Below, one piece after another: positions 10,960 to 21,489 of a DNA stretch of 64,000 bases. The position numbers and the translations under genes are program-made. Every line of letters starts with the position of its first letter. Position 1 is the first letter of the stretch. Under the pieces are notes generated by a model. It saw only the letters and a list, made by a program, of their open reading frames with translations, was not told where the DNA came from and did no database searches. The stretch comes from Armigeres subalbatus (Eukaryota; Arthropoda; Insecta; Diptera; Culicidae): NCBI RefSeq assembly GCF_024139115.2, contig NC_085139.1, positions 141,941,271 through 142,005,270 on the forward strand, read 5' to 3'.

Positions 10960-12339
10960 CGCACTTTTGATAGCGGTGCGTAAATCTTAACTTTCCCTAC
11001 TGGGGAAATAACTTTCGCACTCGGTGGCACCTTTCACATTTTTTCGTATCACATCTGTCGCTACTTCCTCAATAATGTGTAAGTCTGTGGTGGAACTACG
11101 TCGTTACTGGAAATGTGCTGGAATTTGAATACGACCACTGTTTTTTTACATGGATGATGGCAATATGAGAACGGAATGCTGTGTGGAAATAAGGAGTCCC
11201 AAGAGTGGATCCATGAAGTTTGTTTGGGAATGTGTTTTACTCCGAACTTTAGATAATTCAGCGCCAAGAAGATCCTGACGATAACGCCTTAAAGGAATGT
11301 CCCATCATGAAGGTTTACCCTTGGTAACGTTTAGGTACACATTTATTTATCAAACATGATGATTTATATGATTATAAATTTAATGCACATGGCGGTAGTA
11401 CAAGGAATTAGACAGATAAGTACAAGCCCCTCTTAGTAAATGAGCAAACGAAAAAAAAAAATGAATAAAAATTCCGTAGGAAATAACATTTAGTCAATTT
11501 ATGACTAAACAAGGAACATGTACTTTGGTTTAACTCATTTGATCTTTTTTTTACAATGAGTAATGCATTATGCACTAACCCAGCACACGCGTAGTAGCTG
11601 CTGTTTTTTTATCTATATTATTTATTTGCTAAATATCTTATACATGCATTCATCTCTTAGACTAGGTGTTCCGTGTTCTCTTAACACTATCACACTAACA
11701 AATAAGGATTTATTTGCTGTGATACATTTGTAGTTATTGATACAAGAAGATTGCAACGATTTTTGTCTACATTTGGAAATTATTTTATTGGACATTTGTT
11801 GCAATGTCTCAATATTAGAAATTCTATGAAGTTCATTGGTACTAATTTAAATGTGCCTTATTTCTGGTATTGCAGCAACTAGTCCATATTGGCAAAACAT
11901 ACAACATGGCTGGTCTAAAAATTTGTTTGTGAATCAATTTTTTTTTCTTAAGACAAAGTGGATATAGATACTAGATATATTTGTTTCATTTGGCTTGAAT
12001 GCCTTCAATGTGATTTTTGAAAGTTAATTTTTGAAAAGCAGAAGTTTTAAAAACTTTAGCTTCGCTGGACCAATTAATTGGAACTTCATTCATAGTGATA
12101 TGTCTGCTAGAAAGTTTTTAGTAAGAACCTCTCGGCATATGTGGGAAAATTATGCTAAAGGCTAGTAACATGCTTTGGCTAAAAGGCTAGTAACATCTGC
12201 AAACAATGATTTTTGACACCATGGTGGTAAAACAGGTAAGTCAAAAGTAAAAATGTTATACAATATGGGCCCCAGTATGCTGACTTGGAGAACACCAGCA
12301 CACAAGTAATACCAAGCAAGTTTTCGTCGAGCTGAACAA
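10960..12339. other. AT-rich intergenic DNA
   Basis: No gene seen. A word of about 25 nt containing cccagcacacg occurs at about 11578 and again at about 12397 in the same orientation, perhaps the ends or flanks of an unrecognised insertion. Confidence 0.35.
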
Positions 12340-13565
12340 ATGTCTGTCTGTCCGTGTGTATGTGTTTTTTACAAGGAAGAATGGATTTACATATTAGCCC
12401 AGCACACGTGCTTAGTAGTTGCCAAGCTACCACACGCAAGTGTTCTGGAGTGTCGGGCTCAACCGTACCGGTAATACCGACTAAACTCCCTTGGGCTTCG
12501 CCATCGTTTCCCCAGGGACTGCCTCCCAGCATTACTTCTGGAGGATGGCAGTACTTAACGTACTCGCTCATTCTCGCTCGCACAGGCACCCGTCCCATGC
12601 GAGGCTTACTTGCATGATCACCTCGATCATACCATGTGAGGCTGGAACCAACATTCCTACGCTACTCCCATCACAGCGTGTGCAGTCCATGCATACACCT
12701 ATTTATTCATACTTCTGCCATGCTTCGAGGTGACGATCTCGGTTGCCACCCGCTGCGCCATTACCTCTGCATAAGCAGAACATTCACACACTTCTGCGTG
12801 TTCGGCACTTTACGCTCGCTAAGTCGCTCTGCAGTTTCGTCTACACCTGGGCAGTCAGGGCAGATGGAGACCTTTGCGTGCCCAAACCTGTGGAGGTACT
12901 GTCGGAATCAGCCATGGCCTGACAGGAATTGTGTCAGATGGTAGTGAACTTCCCCATAGGGTCTCCCTTGATATGTTAGGTATCAGCTGATGGATCCACC
13001 TACCTTTCGAGGAGTTATCTCACTCGCGCTGCCATCAGGAAACCGAAGTCACCCTGGTACGCTCGCGAGCTCCTCTGGTGCCACGTAGCTCAAAACACTC
13101 CTCGTCTTCCCCGATGCGTCGTGCGATACCGTGCTGTAGGCAGATATCACTCTCAGACACAACAAGCGGTAGGTGCTCTCCAGTTCCTGCAGGTAACTGG
13201 TTACCCCCAGTGCTTTCGCCCAGGACGGGCCGCCGTACCTAAGGATAGATGTGACAACGCCTGCCTGTAGCCTACGTCTACTGGCGCACACCTTGGAGCC
13301 GTTAGACATCATCCTTGATAATGCCGCCACAGCAGTCGAAGCCTTCTTGCACGCATATTCGACATAGCTGTCGAAGGTCAGCTTATCGTCTACGATGACC
13401 CCAAGAATTTTCAGACTCCGCTTTAAAGTGACCGCGACGTCTCCCACGTGAACAACTGCATGTTGTGCCGACTTACGGTTATTGACGATAACCACATCCG
13501 TCTTATATTAAACGAGGCCTCTCGCACTCATCCAGTCCGCAGTCCGCACTCATCCAGTCCGCCAC
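12340..13565 (-). pseudogene. R1-clade retrotransposon, reverse transcriptase C-terminal half and 3' end
   Basis: On the minus strand 13495-13076 reads VIVNNRKSAQHAVVHVGDVA, SLKILGVIVDDKLTFDSYVE and RLQAGVVTSILRYGGPSW, the thumb and connection region of R1-type ORF2. Further on (about 12950-12840) are YHLTQFLSGHGWFRQYLHRF and CPDCPGVDETAE, the C-terminal zinc finger. A break near 13076 and frameshifts disrupt it. A short tandem duplication sits near 13525-13560. The upstream half of the same protein is at 18615-19270, beyond the 5-kb insertion. Confidence 0.75.
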
Positions 13566-14043
13566 AGTCCTGATCGCGTTAAACAAAATCATAAGGATTG
13601 TGTACAAGACACGACCGCCCGACGTAAACTACGTAAAACCGTTTGGTGAAATGAAGAACCTAGCAAGACCCATAATTCATGAATATTACAAAATTGTTCT
13701 TTTGATTACTTTTGAGACAACACTGGTGTCGAGCAATATTCAAAACATAAAATTTGTTGGATACGACAATTAAAAATTTACATTTTGAAAGTAGCTGATA
13801 TATTCATGTAATTAAGTCAAATTTTTTTAATTCTCGAGTTTTATATAATATGAGAAGTTTAGTTTTGTTTGTTTAATTTGTTAGGGGTTTCACTTGAAAA
13901 AAATCAATTTCATTGTTGTTTTTTCTTATTTTTCGAAAAATATTCTGAATGAGCTTAATTTAATTTGGGTATTTCTATTGCAAATAATAATTTGCACTTT
14001 GAATAAAATTAGTTTCGGTTAATATTCTTTTGTATAAAATTTT

Positions 14044-14059
14044 GGTTCTAAAAAGAACC
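14044..14059 (-). terminator. Histone-type mRNA 3' stem-loop, copy 1
   Basis: The minus strand reads GGTTCTTTTTAGAACC, matching the metazoan histone stem-loop consensus (GGYYYUUHUHARRRCC) at every position with a 6-bp perfect stem and 4-nt loop. It is preceded by TTAATC as in the other two copies and followed by ACCA and an A/G-rich word like a histone downstream element. No histone coding sequence is readable upstream. Confidence 0.5.
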
Positions 14060-14374
14060 GATTAACCTTCGATAATGTGCAATTCCAATCCCTAACAGCA
14101 AAAATGAAAATTTTAGCTGACTGCTACTGATATCATCCTTGCATTTAAATTTCCTAACTAACCGAAGTTTGTCTCCAATTGACCAATTTTATATTGTTAT
14201 TTTTCTCAATGGTACGCATTGGAAATCACTGACAGCACATAACCAAATTCAGAATCTTGCTAGAAGATTTTACTGAACGCCAAGAGTGTGCTGGTCACAA
14301 GTTGTTGCACTTTGGAAAATCCTCTCAGCTTAACACTATTTTTCCACGGTAATGATGGTAATCCAAAGAATTGA

Positions 14375-14690
14375 TTTACTTTGAATGACTCCTTTCACTA
14401 TCAGAAATTACCGCAGCTCCACCATTAACGACGCGACCAACATCAACGCGGCAGCCGTTGTCGCTTGGACCGCAAGCGGGCAAAATTTTCACTCCAGTGA
14501 GGCTGCCGTCCCGACCGTCGCTCCACCATCGTTGACTGCCGCCTATCGCGGTGGGATGCCTTTGTCTCCGCCCGACAATCGCCTCCAATGCTGGCTCAAG
14601 GCTACAAATGAAGTATCGTATCCGCTCTCTGAGAATGCTCGAACGAAAATAACGTGCGCGTATGAGACACGAGTCTTTTATGCATAGAAA
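14375..14690 (-). other. Decayed module homologous to 17770-18090 (promoter plus lost gene)
   Basis: The block shares with 17690-18090 a common left flank (gttgcactttgg), a GC-rich middle and a minus-strand promoter: CATAAAAG at 14675-14682 (-), then GCGC and TTATTTTCG before a leader. The stem-loop position has decayed in this copy (14350-14380). The overlapping ORF 14376-14588 shows no known domain. Confidence 0.4.
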
Positions 14691-15264
14691 AATGGAGCGA
14701 TGGGCGAAAAGGACCGTAACTTATAACAACCTCATGTCCGTGTTGGGGTTGCAGGATTATTGATTGGGTCTGAATTTTTACTGGGTTTGGAAGGAATTGA
14801 AATTTCCACTAGTTTAACGTTGATAATCAAAAATTTCAATAACATTTGCAAATTGGTGGAGAGTTTCCAATTCATTTGATATATAAATCTCAAAAATCCA
14901 TCAAAAGATAAAGATCATCTTTTAAAATCTTACATGACTACGTGACGGTCCCCAATTTTGAAATTTTCATCTTATACCCTGAGTCTCCCCAGTAGTTCAC
15001 GTCAAAATGCGATCACATTACCAATTTACCATTCATATGAATATATTTACTCCAGCAACTCCCTCCGACGCACGCTTGTGATTCACTTCCGACATTTTTC
15101 ACTTGGCTGCCACTGATGCCATTCATACGAATTCATATTATATAGAATCTCCCCCCGGGGCGCAATCGTGATTCTGCTACGGACGGCAACATTATGGCGT
15201 CGCCAAGTGGCTAATTTGCTCTTTGAATAATATTCGCCTCGCCTCTTCCTTTGTATAGAATGGT

Positions 15265-15280
15265 GGCCCTGAGAAGAACC
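15265..15280 (-). terminator. Histone-type mRNA 3' stem-loop, copy 2
   Basis: The minus strand reads GGTTCTTCTCAGGGCC, matching the histone stem-loop consensus with G-U pairs allowed. Its 5' flank is TTAATC and its 3' flank ACCA-like (CACCATTC), then a purine-rich AAAGGAAGAGG resembling a U7 downstream element. Confidence 0.5.
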
Positions 15281-15339
15281 GATTAATTCTCTCAGCAACT
15301 CCGCCGATGCTGGAACCGCTCTCCACGACAATTCAAATG

Positions 15340-15528
15340 AAATGCCTCGCGCGCGCGGGAGAGCAGTTTTCTTATAATCAATAAAGATGGCTCATTAGTC
15401 CCGCCTCTTTGTTGTCCGGTATGAATGCAAATATTGTGCAACCGTCACACACTCACCGAAGGGGCGTGGCTACAGGTTCAACTTTATTGATTACAGGAAA
15501 GCAGCTCTTTCGCGCGCGCGAGCCATTT
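15340..15528. promoter_or_regulatory. Foldback two-way promoter-like block
   Basis: Two inverted arms (about 15340-15392 and 15478-15528) each carry cgcgcgcgcg and a TATA-like or TATT word; the homology extends outward to about 15300 and 15590. The right arm leads into ATGTCGCGAAGAGCAGACCG on +; the left arm leads, on -, to a related ATTGTCGTGGAGAGCGG followed by stem-loop copy 2. The centre has the octamer ATGCAAAT (15425-15432) and a GC-box-like ggggcgtgg. This is the layout of divergent histone promoters, but a simple foldback MITE is the alternative. Confidence 0.4.
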
Positions 15529-15678
15529 CGTTTGAGATGTCGCGAAGAGCAGACCGTGGTACCACCTTTGGCATCGGCGGAGCACCTACCAGAAGTTTTA
15601 TTCCCGGCGATAGTGTGGGTCGCGCGGTCGTCGTCATTAACATTAGCAGCGCTCAGATTAAATTTCATTGTATGAAGT

Positions 15679-15868
15679 ATGGGGAATGACGGCTTTGGCA
15701 GGTTTTGTTCTATTGTTAGGGGATTTTTGTTGGCCAAATTTTATGAAATTTGGCCACAATATTTTTTTGATATGCAAAGAATGTTTTGGCCAAATTTGAG
15801 CATAATTAGTTACAGAAAACCCCCTGACAATAATAGAACAAAGCATGCCAAAGCCGTAATTTCCCCTA
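15679..15868. mobile_element. Palindromic MITE, family B
   Basis: About 190 bp with long inverted arms, starting ggggaatgacggctttggc and ending in its complement, with inner arms aggttttgttctatt. Other copies: 16520-16615 (truncated), 45226-45420, and 56187-56684, the last split by Feilai. Confidence 0.75.
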
Positions 15869-16166
15869 CTAACGATTGGCTACCATCAATGAAAGTAGTT
15901 CTTATGTCACAACTTGAGGCGAGATGAATTTTGATCAAAGTAAAACTTAATTGCTTGGTGATGGCAGATTGTTTTCCGTCGGTAGTAGAATCACGAGAGC
16001 ACGATTCAGAGAAAGACTTATAATATTGGTAGATAGTCATCCATGCGAAAACATTTTTGCAGCTTCTCCGTTTGACGCGCGCTCGTGATTCTACATACAT
16101 ACAGTGATTCTACATACAAACAGAAAACATACGATGATTCAACTCATCCATGGTTTTTAGGTGCTG

Positions 16167-16355
16167 AAATGCCACGCGCGCGCGGGAGAGCAGTTTTCTT
16201 AAAATCAATAAAGATGGCTCATTAGTCCCGCCTCTTTGTTGTCCGGTATGACTGCAAATATTGTGTAACCATCACACACCCCCCAAAGGGGCGTGGCTAC
16301 AGGTTCAACTTTATTGATTACAAGAAAGCAGCCCTTCCGCGCGCGCGAGCCATTT
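16167..16355. repeat. Second copy of the foldback promoter-like block
   Basis: Nearly the same sequence as 15340-15528, followed by the same ATGTCGCGGAGAGCAGACCG and then a MITE family B copy. The 15340-15930 segment therefore appears again at 16167-16680 as a direct duplication with a period of about 826 bp. The octamer is mutated here (ACTGCAAAT) and no stem-loop survives on its left. Confidence 0.6.
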
Positions 16356-16519
16356 CGTTCGAGATGTCGCGGAGAGCAGACCGTGGTAGTGATACCACTA
16401 CCAGTGGTTCGGCATCGGCGGAGCTCCTATCGGAAATTTTATTCACGGCGATGGTGTGGGTCGGGCGGTCGTCGTAATCAACATTAGCAGCGCTCAGATT
16501 GAATTTTCTTGTCTGAAAT

Positions 16520-16615
16520 AGGGGGAATGACGGCTTTGGCAGGTTTTGTTCTATTATTGTCAGGGGGGTTTTTGTTGACCAAATTTTATGGAATTTGGCC
16601 ACAATATTGCTATGA
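16520..16615. mobile_element. Truncated MITE family B copy
   Basis: The left arm and centre match 15679-15868; the right arm is lost and replaced by a short tgatatga repeat. It lies within the direct duplication. Confidence 0.6.
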
Positions 16616-16677
16616 TATGATATGATATTTGATATGAAGTACTAACGATCGGCTACCATCAATGAAAGTGGCTCTTG

Positions 16678-16852
16678 GGAGCGTCCACAAATTACGTAAC
16701 GCTTAGAGGGGGAGGGGGTTGGGTGAAGTGTGACGACCCATACATAATTTTTAGATGCTTCATACAAAAAGTGTGATATAGGGGGGGAGAGGGGTGGGGG
16801 TTGAAATGCCCAATTTTTGCGTTACGTAATTAAAGGATCTTCCCTTAAGGTG
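16678..16852. mobile_element. MITE family C, copy 1
   Basis: About 175 bp. Outer arms are gcgtccacaaattacgtaac and the complement of gttacgtaattaaaggatc. Inside are G-rich runs (ggggaggggg, gggggggagaggggtggggg) flanking a gtgtgac/acaaaaagtgtga pair. Related copies: 30465-30616, 33396-33555, 57959-58087. Confidence 0.65.
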
Positions 16853-17079
16853 ACTCGGGGAGGCACTACACACTGTGTTATTTTTCCTATCTTTTGTCTC
16901 TTTCTAACATTGTCACCTCGTAATTTTGGAGTGGCGTATTTTGGTTTTCAGTTGTTTGATGTAACTGTAAATGTATCAGCATGTAGATTGTGAGTAAGCA
17001 CGCGCCGGTGATACTTTTTCAAAATCATATTTGTTGTAGAAAAAAATTAAGCATTAATGATAATCAATAGTATCAATAG

Positions 17080-17250
17080 AATTGGCAAATTGCTGAAGGG
17101 TTTCCGAATCGATTAATAAGCAAATGTCGAAAATCCATCGAAAGATAAAGACGCTGTTAGCGTTTGAAATCCAAATTTTTGTGACAGTCTCGAATTTGGA
17201 AATTTCCATTTTAAACCCTGTATCTGAGTCTTCCCCTTAGACGAAGTTTA
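17080..17250. repeat. Diverged repeat shared with 18220-18420 and 14850-15010
   Basis: The segment with aaaatccatcgaaagataaa, gtgac and ctgagtcttcccctta recurs at 18220-18420 and in a more diverged form at 14850-15010, always in the same orientation. The 5-kb insertion therefore contains at least three decayed copies of one larger unit. Confidence 0.6.
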
Positions 17251-17770
17251 CGTGGAAAAATCTGTAGCAAACATCAATACTGCCATACAAGCCATACAAT
17301 TTTCTTCAGTCATAATGCGAATCAATTGTTTGCATGGTCTCTTTCCGATACTTGCTTGGGATTCAACTACCGACGTTAGGGTTGCGCTTTGAATAAAGTT
17401 CATCTCGGAACCGATTTCTTTTTCAATCATCAACAGGAAAAATACAAAATTAAAGTCTCGCGGGAAAATTTCATGTTGTGCCGACAACATCCAAATCGTT
17501 GCAAACGCCACATTAGTGAATAAATTGCTGTAGCAATCTTCCGATGACAGCCTATGCTCGGACCGGCACTAATGCTATGATTCCGCTACCAATGCCAAAC
17601 AATTATGCTTTGTTCTATGAAGAAAGTTCGTCTAATATCAACATTCTCAATCACTAAAATCATATAACTCCGAATTACGCTAGAAAATTTCACCGAAGAA
17701 TTTTCCAGTTCCTAACGGTTGCACTTTAGGAAAATTATTTCAACTTAACCTTCCTCCCAAATATAATGGT

Positions 17771-17786
17771 GGTCCTGAAAAGAACC
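17771..17786 (-). terminator. Histone-type mRNA 3' stem-loop, copy 3
   Basis: The minus strand reads GGTTCTTTTCAGGACC, a full match to the histone stem-loop consensus. It is followed by ACCACCATTATATTTGGGAG then GAAGG, an appropriate cleavage site and purine-rich downstream element, and preceded by TTAATC. It lies 249 nt downstream (on -) of the ATG at 18037-18035. Confidence 0.55.
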
Positions 17787-18034
17787 GATTAATTGCCACT
17801 TATGTGCCTTATTAACAGCAGCCACTGGGCTGCGCGACCGCCATCCGATGATTCGGCTCAACGAACGCCGTCGATTGCCAGATCCGCCGAAGATGGGACA
17901 CGGATGAAAATGATGTGCTGTTGCTTCCACGACCGCCACCACCAGCGACCGAAAAAAATTCATCCGCACCACCACCGCTCAGACAGCCGTTGTCACTGGG
18001 ACCGCTTCTGGACGCCCTGGTCTGCTCGCCGTGA

Positions 18035-18083
18035 CATCCAGAATGAAAATGACGCGCGCACGCGAAACACGGGGCTTTTTATA
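18035..18083 (-). promoter_or_regulatory. TATA box, cap-like motif and ATG on the minus strand
   Basis: TATAAAAAG (18083-18075, minus) is followed by GTGTTTCGCGTGCGCGCG, then TCATTTTCATTCTGG and ATGTCACGGCGAGCAGACC at 18037. The spacing, about 40 nt from TATA to ATG with a CATTC cap motif between, is typical of short-leader histone genes. The downstream frame soon hits a stop, so the coding part is dead or unrelated. Confidence 0.45.
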
Positions 18084-18409
18084 TCCAGGGAAAACGAAGC
18101 AGTGTATCAAAAGGCCCGTACCTTACTGCAATCTGATGTCCGTGTTGGAAATTTATGAACGGAATTCAATTTTTCACCCTGTTTGGAAAGAAATAACATT
18201 TTCAATAGTTTAACGTTGATAATCAATAGTATCAATAGAATTAGCAAATTGCTGGAGAGTTTCTGAATCGATTGATAAGCAAATGTCGAAAATCCATCGA
18301 AAGATAAAGACGCTATTAGCGTTTGAAATCTATCCTAATTTCGTGACGGTCTCGAATTTGGAAAATTCGGTTTTGCACCCTGTATCTGAGTCTTCCCCTT
18401 AAACGTAGT

Positions 18410-18590
18410 TTACGTCAAAACACACACACACACAAATGCACACGGACAGACAGACATTTGTTCAGTTCGTCGACTGATATATAACACTATGGGTCTATGA
18501 TCCTTCTATAAAAAAAATCGGTTTTGGAGTGAAATGATAGCCTTTCGATACAACTTAGTTGTACGATAAAGGCAAAATACCTTAATAAAG
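18410..18590 (+). repeat. Right-end block of TIR family H
   Basis: A CA-rich tract followed by ttcagttcgtcgactgatat, aacactatgggtct and cctttcgatacaacttag, ending in aaaggcaaaa. The same block lies at 55802-55941, the right end of the 52-56 kb element. Here it forms the end of the 5.0-kb insertion. Confidence 0.6.
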
Positions 18591-18614
18591 ATTTAATAAA
18601 AGTCCTGATCGCGT

Positions 18615-19270
18615 GTGCTGCGGTTAGTTCTACTTCGGGAATTGACTCCCCGTAGACCTCCAGGGTTACATCGTCAGCAAAGTCGATGATGTTCACACCA
18701 GGAGAGAACTTTAGCTTCAGAACCCGTCATACATCAGGTTCCATAGTACCGGGCCCAGGATTGACCCTTGCGGGATCGGTCTCGTACACGGTTCTGGAAT
18801 AAGCTTTCCAAGATCCGGTACAGTCCCACCGGCAGGCTAAGCCAGCGTAACAAGAGCGCGATGACATCCCAGCTTGCTCTATTGAATGCGTTCTTCACGT
18901 CCAGTGTCACCAACGCACAGTATCGATTGGTCTGTACGCCGATGGGCCGGCCTCCGCCAGCAGTACCAACTTCTGCCTTTTCCATCTCTCAGGAAAACGA
19001 CACTCATCGAGGCATCTCTGCATAGCTAGCCTAAACATATTCGAGTTTGGGACTCCGTCAGGCCCTTAAGCTTTATTCATTGCAAAGGAATTGTCCACTG
19101 CGAGTAACTCTTCGGAGCCACTATTTCGACCACACTCCCAGCGCCTTACAGCGCAGAAGGCCAGGGGCTTGTGGCTCGTGACGGGAAGAGTGCTTCGATA
19201 ATACTCGCTAACCGGTCCAACCAGACTGGAGGAGTTCCACGATTCAGAGGGCTAAGTGTGGTGGGTTATG
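18615..19270 (-). pseudogene. R1-clade retrotransposon, reverse transcriptase N-terminal half
   Basis: Read from about 19250 downwards, frame pieces give ALFPSRAT, GPDGVPNSNMFRLAMQRCLD with a stop, WKRQKLVLLAEAGPSAYRPI, YCALVTLDVKNAFN and IIDFADDVTLEVYGESIPEV. FADD is the catalytic box. A deletion removes the stretch between motifs 1 and 3, and another removes most of the sequence between QNRV and the FADD region. The protein continues at 13565 once the 5-kb insertion is taken out. Non-functional. Confidence 0.75.
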
Positions 19271-19658
19271 GTGGCTACCGATATGGTGGCTACCGATATG
19301 GCCGCTAAAATGCTAGATCTGTGCGTAAATGCATTTCACTACTCCCTCCGGGCCTTCTCATAAATTAGATTTTGAAGTGAACATATAGCCGTTTCATTAC
19401 ACCTTGGCATACGAAAAAGTCAAAACGTTTTCAATCATTCGTAATTGAGCTACAAGTAAACAAATGAAGTGAACCTCGAATGAATCAATTCAAGTATGCC
19501 TGGATAGATGTTACTCATACATTGCTATCACAAAGTAAACTGTATGACACTCGAATAATAAATATTGCATTTTAATTAAGTCCGACAATTCCATGAAATC
19601 AAACTAATTGATCGATTGGTATGTATCTAAATTGGCATTGAAACGGATACAGAACCAT
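19271..19658. other. Unassigned DNA with an 18-bp tandem duplication
   Basis: At 19270-19300 the words atggtggctaccgatatggt repeat in tandem. The rest is AT-rich without recognisable features. Confidence 0.4.
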
Positions 19659-19693
19659 TCATTTATTGGAATATGAACGTACCTTGATAAGTG

Positions 19694-20032
19694 CCATGAA
19701 GCTGACTGTCCAACCGCCAGCATTTTCCGATTGAATAAATGAAGATAGCATACTCATGGCTCTATTCATGCCCTCCAGTGTTGAACTTAGAACTTTTCCT
19801 GACATGTGTGATGTCTGGCCTGTAGCCGTTAATTGTAAATAGATCTGACACACCCCACGGTGCGACGCGATGGCTGGTCGCAATCTGCAGAGCCATGGAA
19901 GGACACCCCATCACTCTGGAGACGTCTCCTCTTCTGCCGTGAAGAGTTCCCTTCCCGTTGTGTGTCGATGTCCCATGTCTTGATTAATGGTTTTATAATG
20001 GAGTGACAATAATCGTACGATATCAGTGCCAA
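19694..20032 (-). CDS. Possible host exon (minus), unknown gene
   Basis: A minus frame from about 19856 to 19694 reads IYLQLTATGQTSHMSGKVLS and continues to GGWTVSFMALIK, bounded by an acceptor-like gtgtgtcAG and a donor-like GTACGT. An upstream open stretch (20032-19860) in another frame reads ALISYDYCHSIIKPLIKTWD. The composition looks protein-like and I do not recognise transposon motifs. A faint resemblance to HEAT-repeat proteasome activator PA200 is only an impression. Domestication or chance cannot be excluded. Confidence 0.25.
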
Positions 20033-20039
20033 CCTCCGG

Positions 20040-20579
20040 TGGTAACCAATGTTTCTACATAGTAATATAATGTTTTTCCCCAGGAGTAACGCGAAGCACC
20101 ACCGTTAGCAGATTTGCGGTTGACTCGGCTGTCAAACTGATAATGATTTAGTGAATTGTTTTACGATTTTTTGGTATGTTTTTATGATTCAAATATGAAG
20201 TGAGGCTGGACGATGACAGTGCTTATCGTGTTTATAGATTGGTTTGTTGCAATCGAAGGTAGGTAATATATATTCTAAATAATTCTGCCTCAATATGGAT
20301 GCACGTGCTCAAAAACTTAAAAACGTTTTGCAATGAGTAAATTTTCAATTAAATTATGTTAGGGAAGATCAAGATTTTCAACTCCTACGAGAAGTCTATA
20401 GAAGTCAACTAAAATGTTGTTCGCATGCTCGTTAACGACTGCTTCGTATGGACTTACGAAGTTTGGAAAGCCTGCCAAGTGGCGACATGTTTCGAAGCCC
20501 TTATCTGCAGAAAATATCAAAAAAATCTTAGAGCCATTTTTGTCAAAAGTGGAATGCAGCCTTGGATTTTTTTTAAATT
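20040..20579. other. Unassigned AT-rich DNA
   Basis: Nothing recognised. Short ORFs near 20414-20679 are on the strand opposite the neighbouring retrotransposon fragment. Confidence 0.4.
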
Positions 20580-20880
20580 TATTTCTCAGGGTAAGGCCGG
20601 AGTGGCACGTGCACGCATCTTGCCTTCTTGTGTCAGTCGGATTGTTTTCGAGAACCTTTTTTACCGGGTTATTATCTGAAATTCTTGTTACGTGCCCGGC
20701 CTACCGCAGACTTCTTATTTTCGCGGTGTGAACGACATATGGTTCTCCCAACCCAACAGCTATTGCAACTCGTGGTATTCCATCTGCAACCCGCCATAGA
20801 TAGTACGCAACATTTTCCTCTCGAAAACTCCAAGTGCGTGTTGATGCTCTACGAGCATTGACAAGGTATCATGTTCGGAG
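20580..20880 (-). pseudogene. C-terminal fragment of RTE-like retrotransposon ORF2
   Basis: The minus-strand translation gives YYGGLQMEYHELQ, then EPYVVHTAKIRSLR, AGHVTRISDNNPVKKVLENN and PTDTRRQDA: the C-terminal domain after the reverse transcriptase thumb. Stops and one frameshift are present. Same family type as 9180-9310. Confidence 0.65.
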
Positions 20881-21139
20881 AGGACTACTGGTCTGGGAGA
20901 GCGCGGATCTTCTTTGAAAAATCATTATTTCTGGGTCCACCATTCTGGCCTTCACTATTTTTTCATTCCAACGTATCTAAAGTGTAGATAGCCCAATGCA
21001 TTGATAGGCTACCAGTTAATTTGATGGTAATTTCATCGGAACTGAATCGGAAAGAATCAAGAAATGAATTATTAAATTTGATTTCGGCTCCGTAACGCTT
21101 CACGGTAAATGAGCCTGCCAAATAAACGAAAGATAAAAA

Positions 21140-21440
21140 ACACTAACACCGGATAGTGGTCAGAGCTGTGCTCATGGTAAATGACCAGTCGATTGTAGCA
21201 TCCAAGAGGAAGAATCCGGCCTCAAGAGCAACTTCTCTTGCGTTACTCCAGATAGTGCCATTCCGATTGCCGTGACATGGTTGCCTCAGGTTTGGTGCTT
21301 GGCATGCACGTCGCCTGCAATGATGTACGGACCCTGCCAACAGTCAACAGTAGTTGTGATTTCGAGACCGATCGCCTCGATGGTGCTCAGCTTGAAGTTC
21401 GACAGTAGGCGCAGGTGATCGGCCGTTCGAATCTCACGAT
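21140..21440 (-). pseudogene. Endonuclease-domain fragment of a non-LTR retrotransposon
   Basis: Minus-strand frames include GPYIIAGDVHAKHQTWGNH, which matches the Jockey/I-type endonuclease box (GDFNAKH.WG), and HEHSSDHYPVL, the SDH box. A single-base shift separates the two. It lies downstream, on -, of the reverse transcriptase piece at 21490-22210, so the two are rearranged or from different insertions. Confidence 0.6.
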
Positions 21441-21489
21441 GCAAAAGTCTGCAATTTTGACATTCACATCTGATTTTCGGTGTGTTTTG

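Larger units (their letters stand above)
13580..18600. mobile_element. 5.0-kb insertion in the R1-clade element, 14-bp TSD
   Basis: agtcctgatcgcgt occurs at 13566-13579 and at 18601-18614. Removing 13580-18600 joins the two halves of the reverse transcriptase frame at the conserved AIRT segment. The right end is A-rich (ataataaagattt-like) after a block ending in aaaggcaaaa, suggesting a retrotransposon-style 3' end on +. The interior has no long ORF. It holds decayed modules with histone-type stem-loops and promoters plus several MITEs, so it may be a non-autonomous element or a chimeric retrocopy. Confidence 0.75.

Noticed and set aside
18035..18300. Intact histone gene on the minus strand
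   Set aside because: TATA, cap motif and 3' stem-loop are present, but the frame after the ATG stops within about 15 codons and no histone-fold residues are recognisable.
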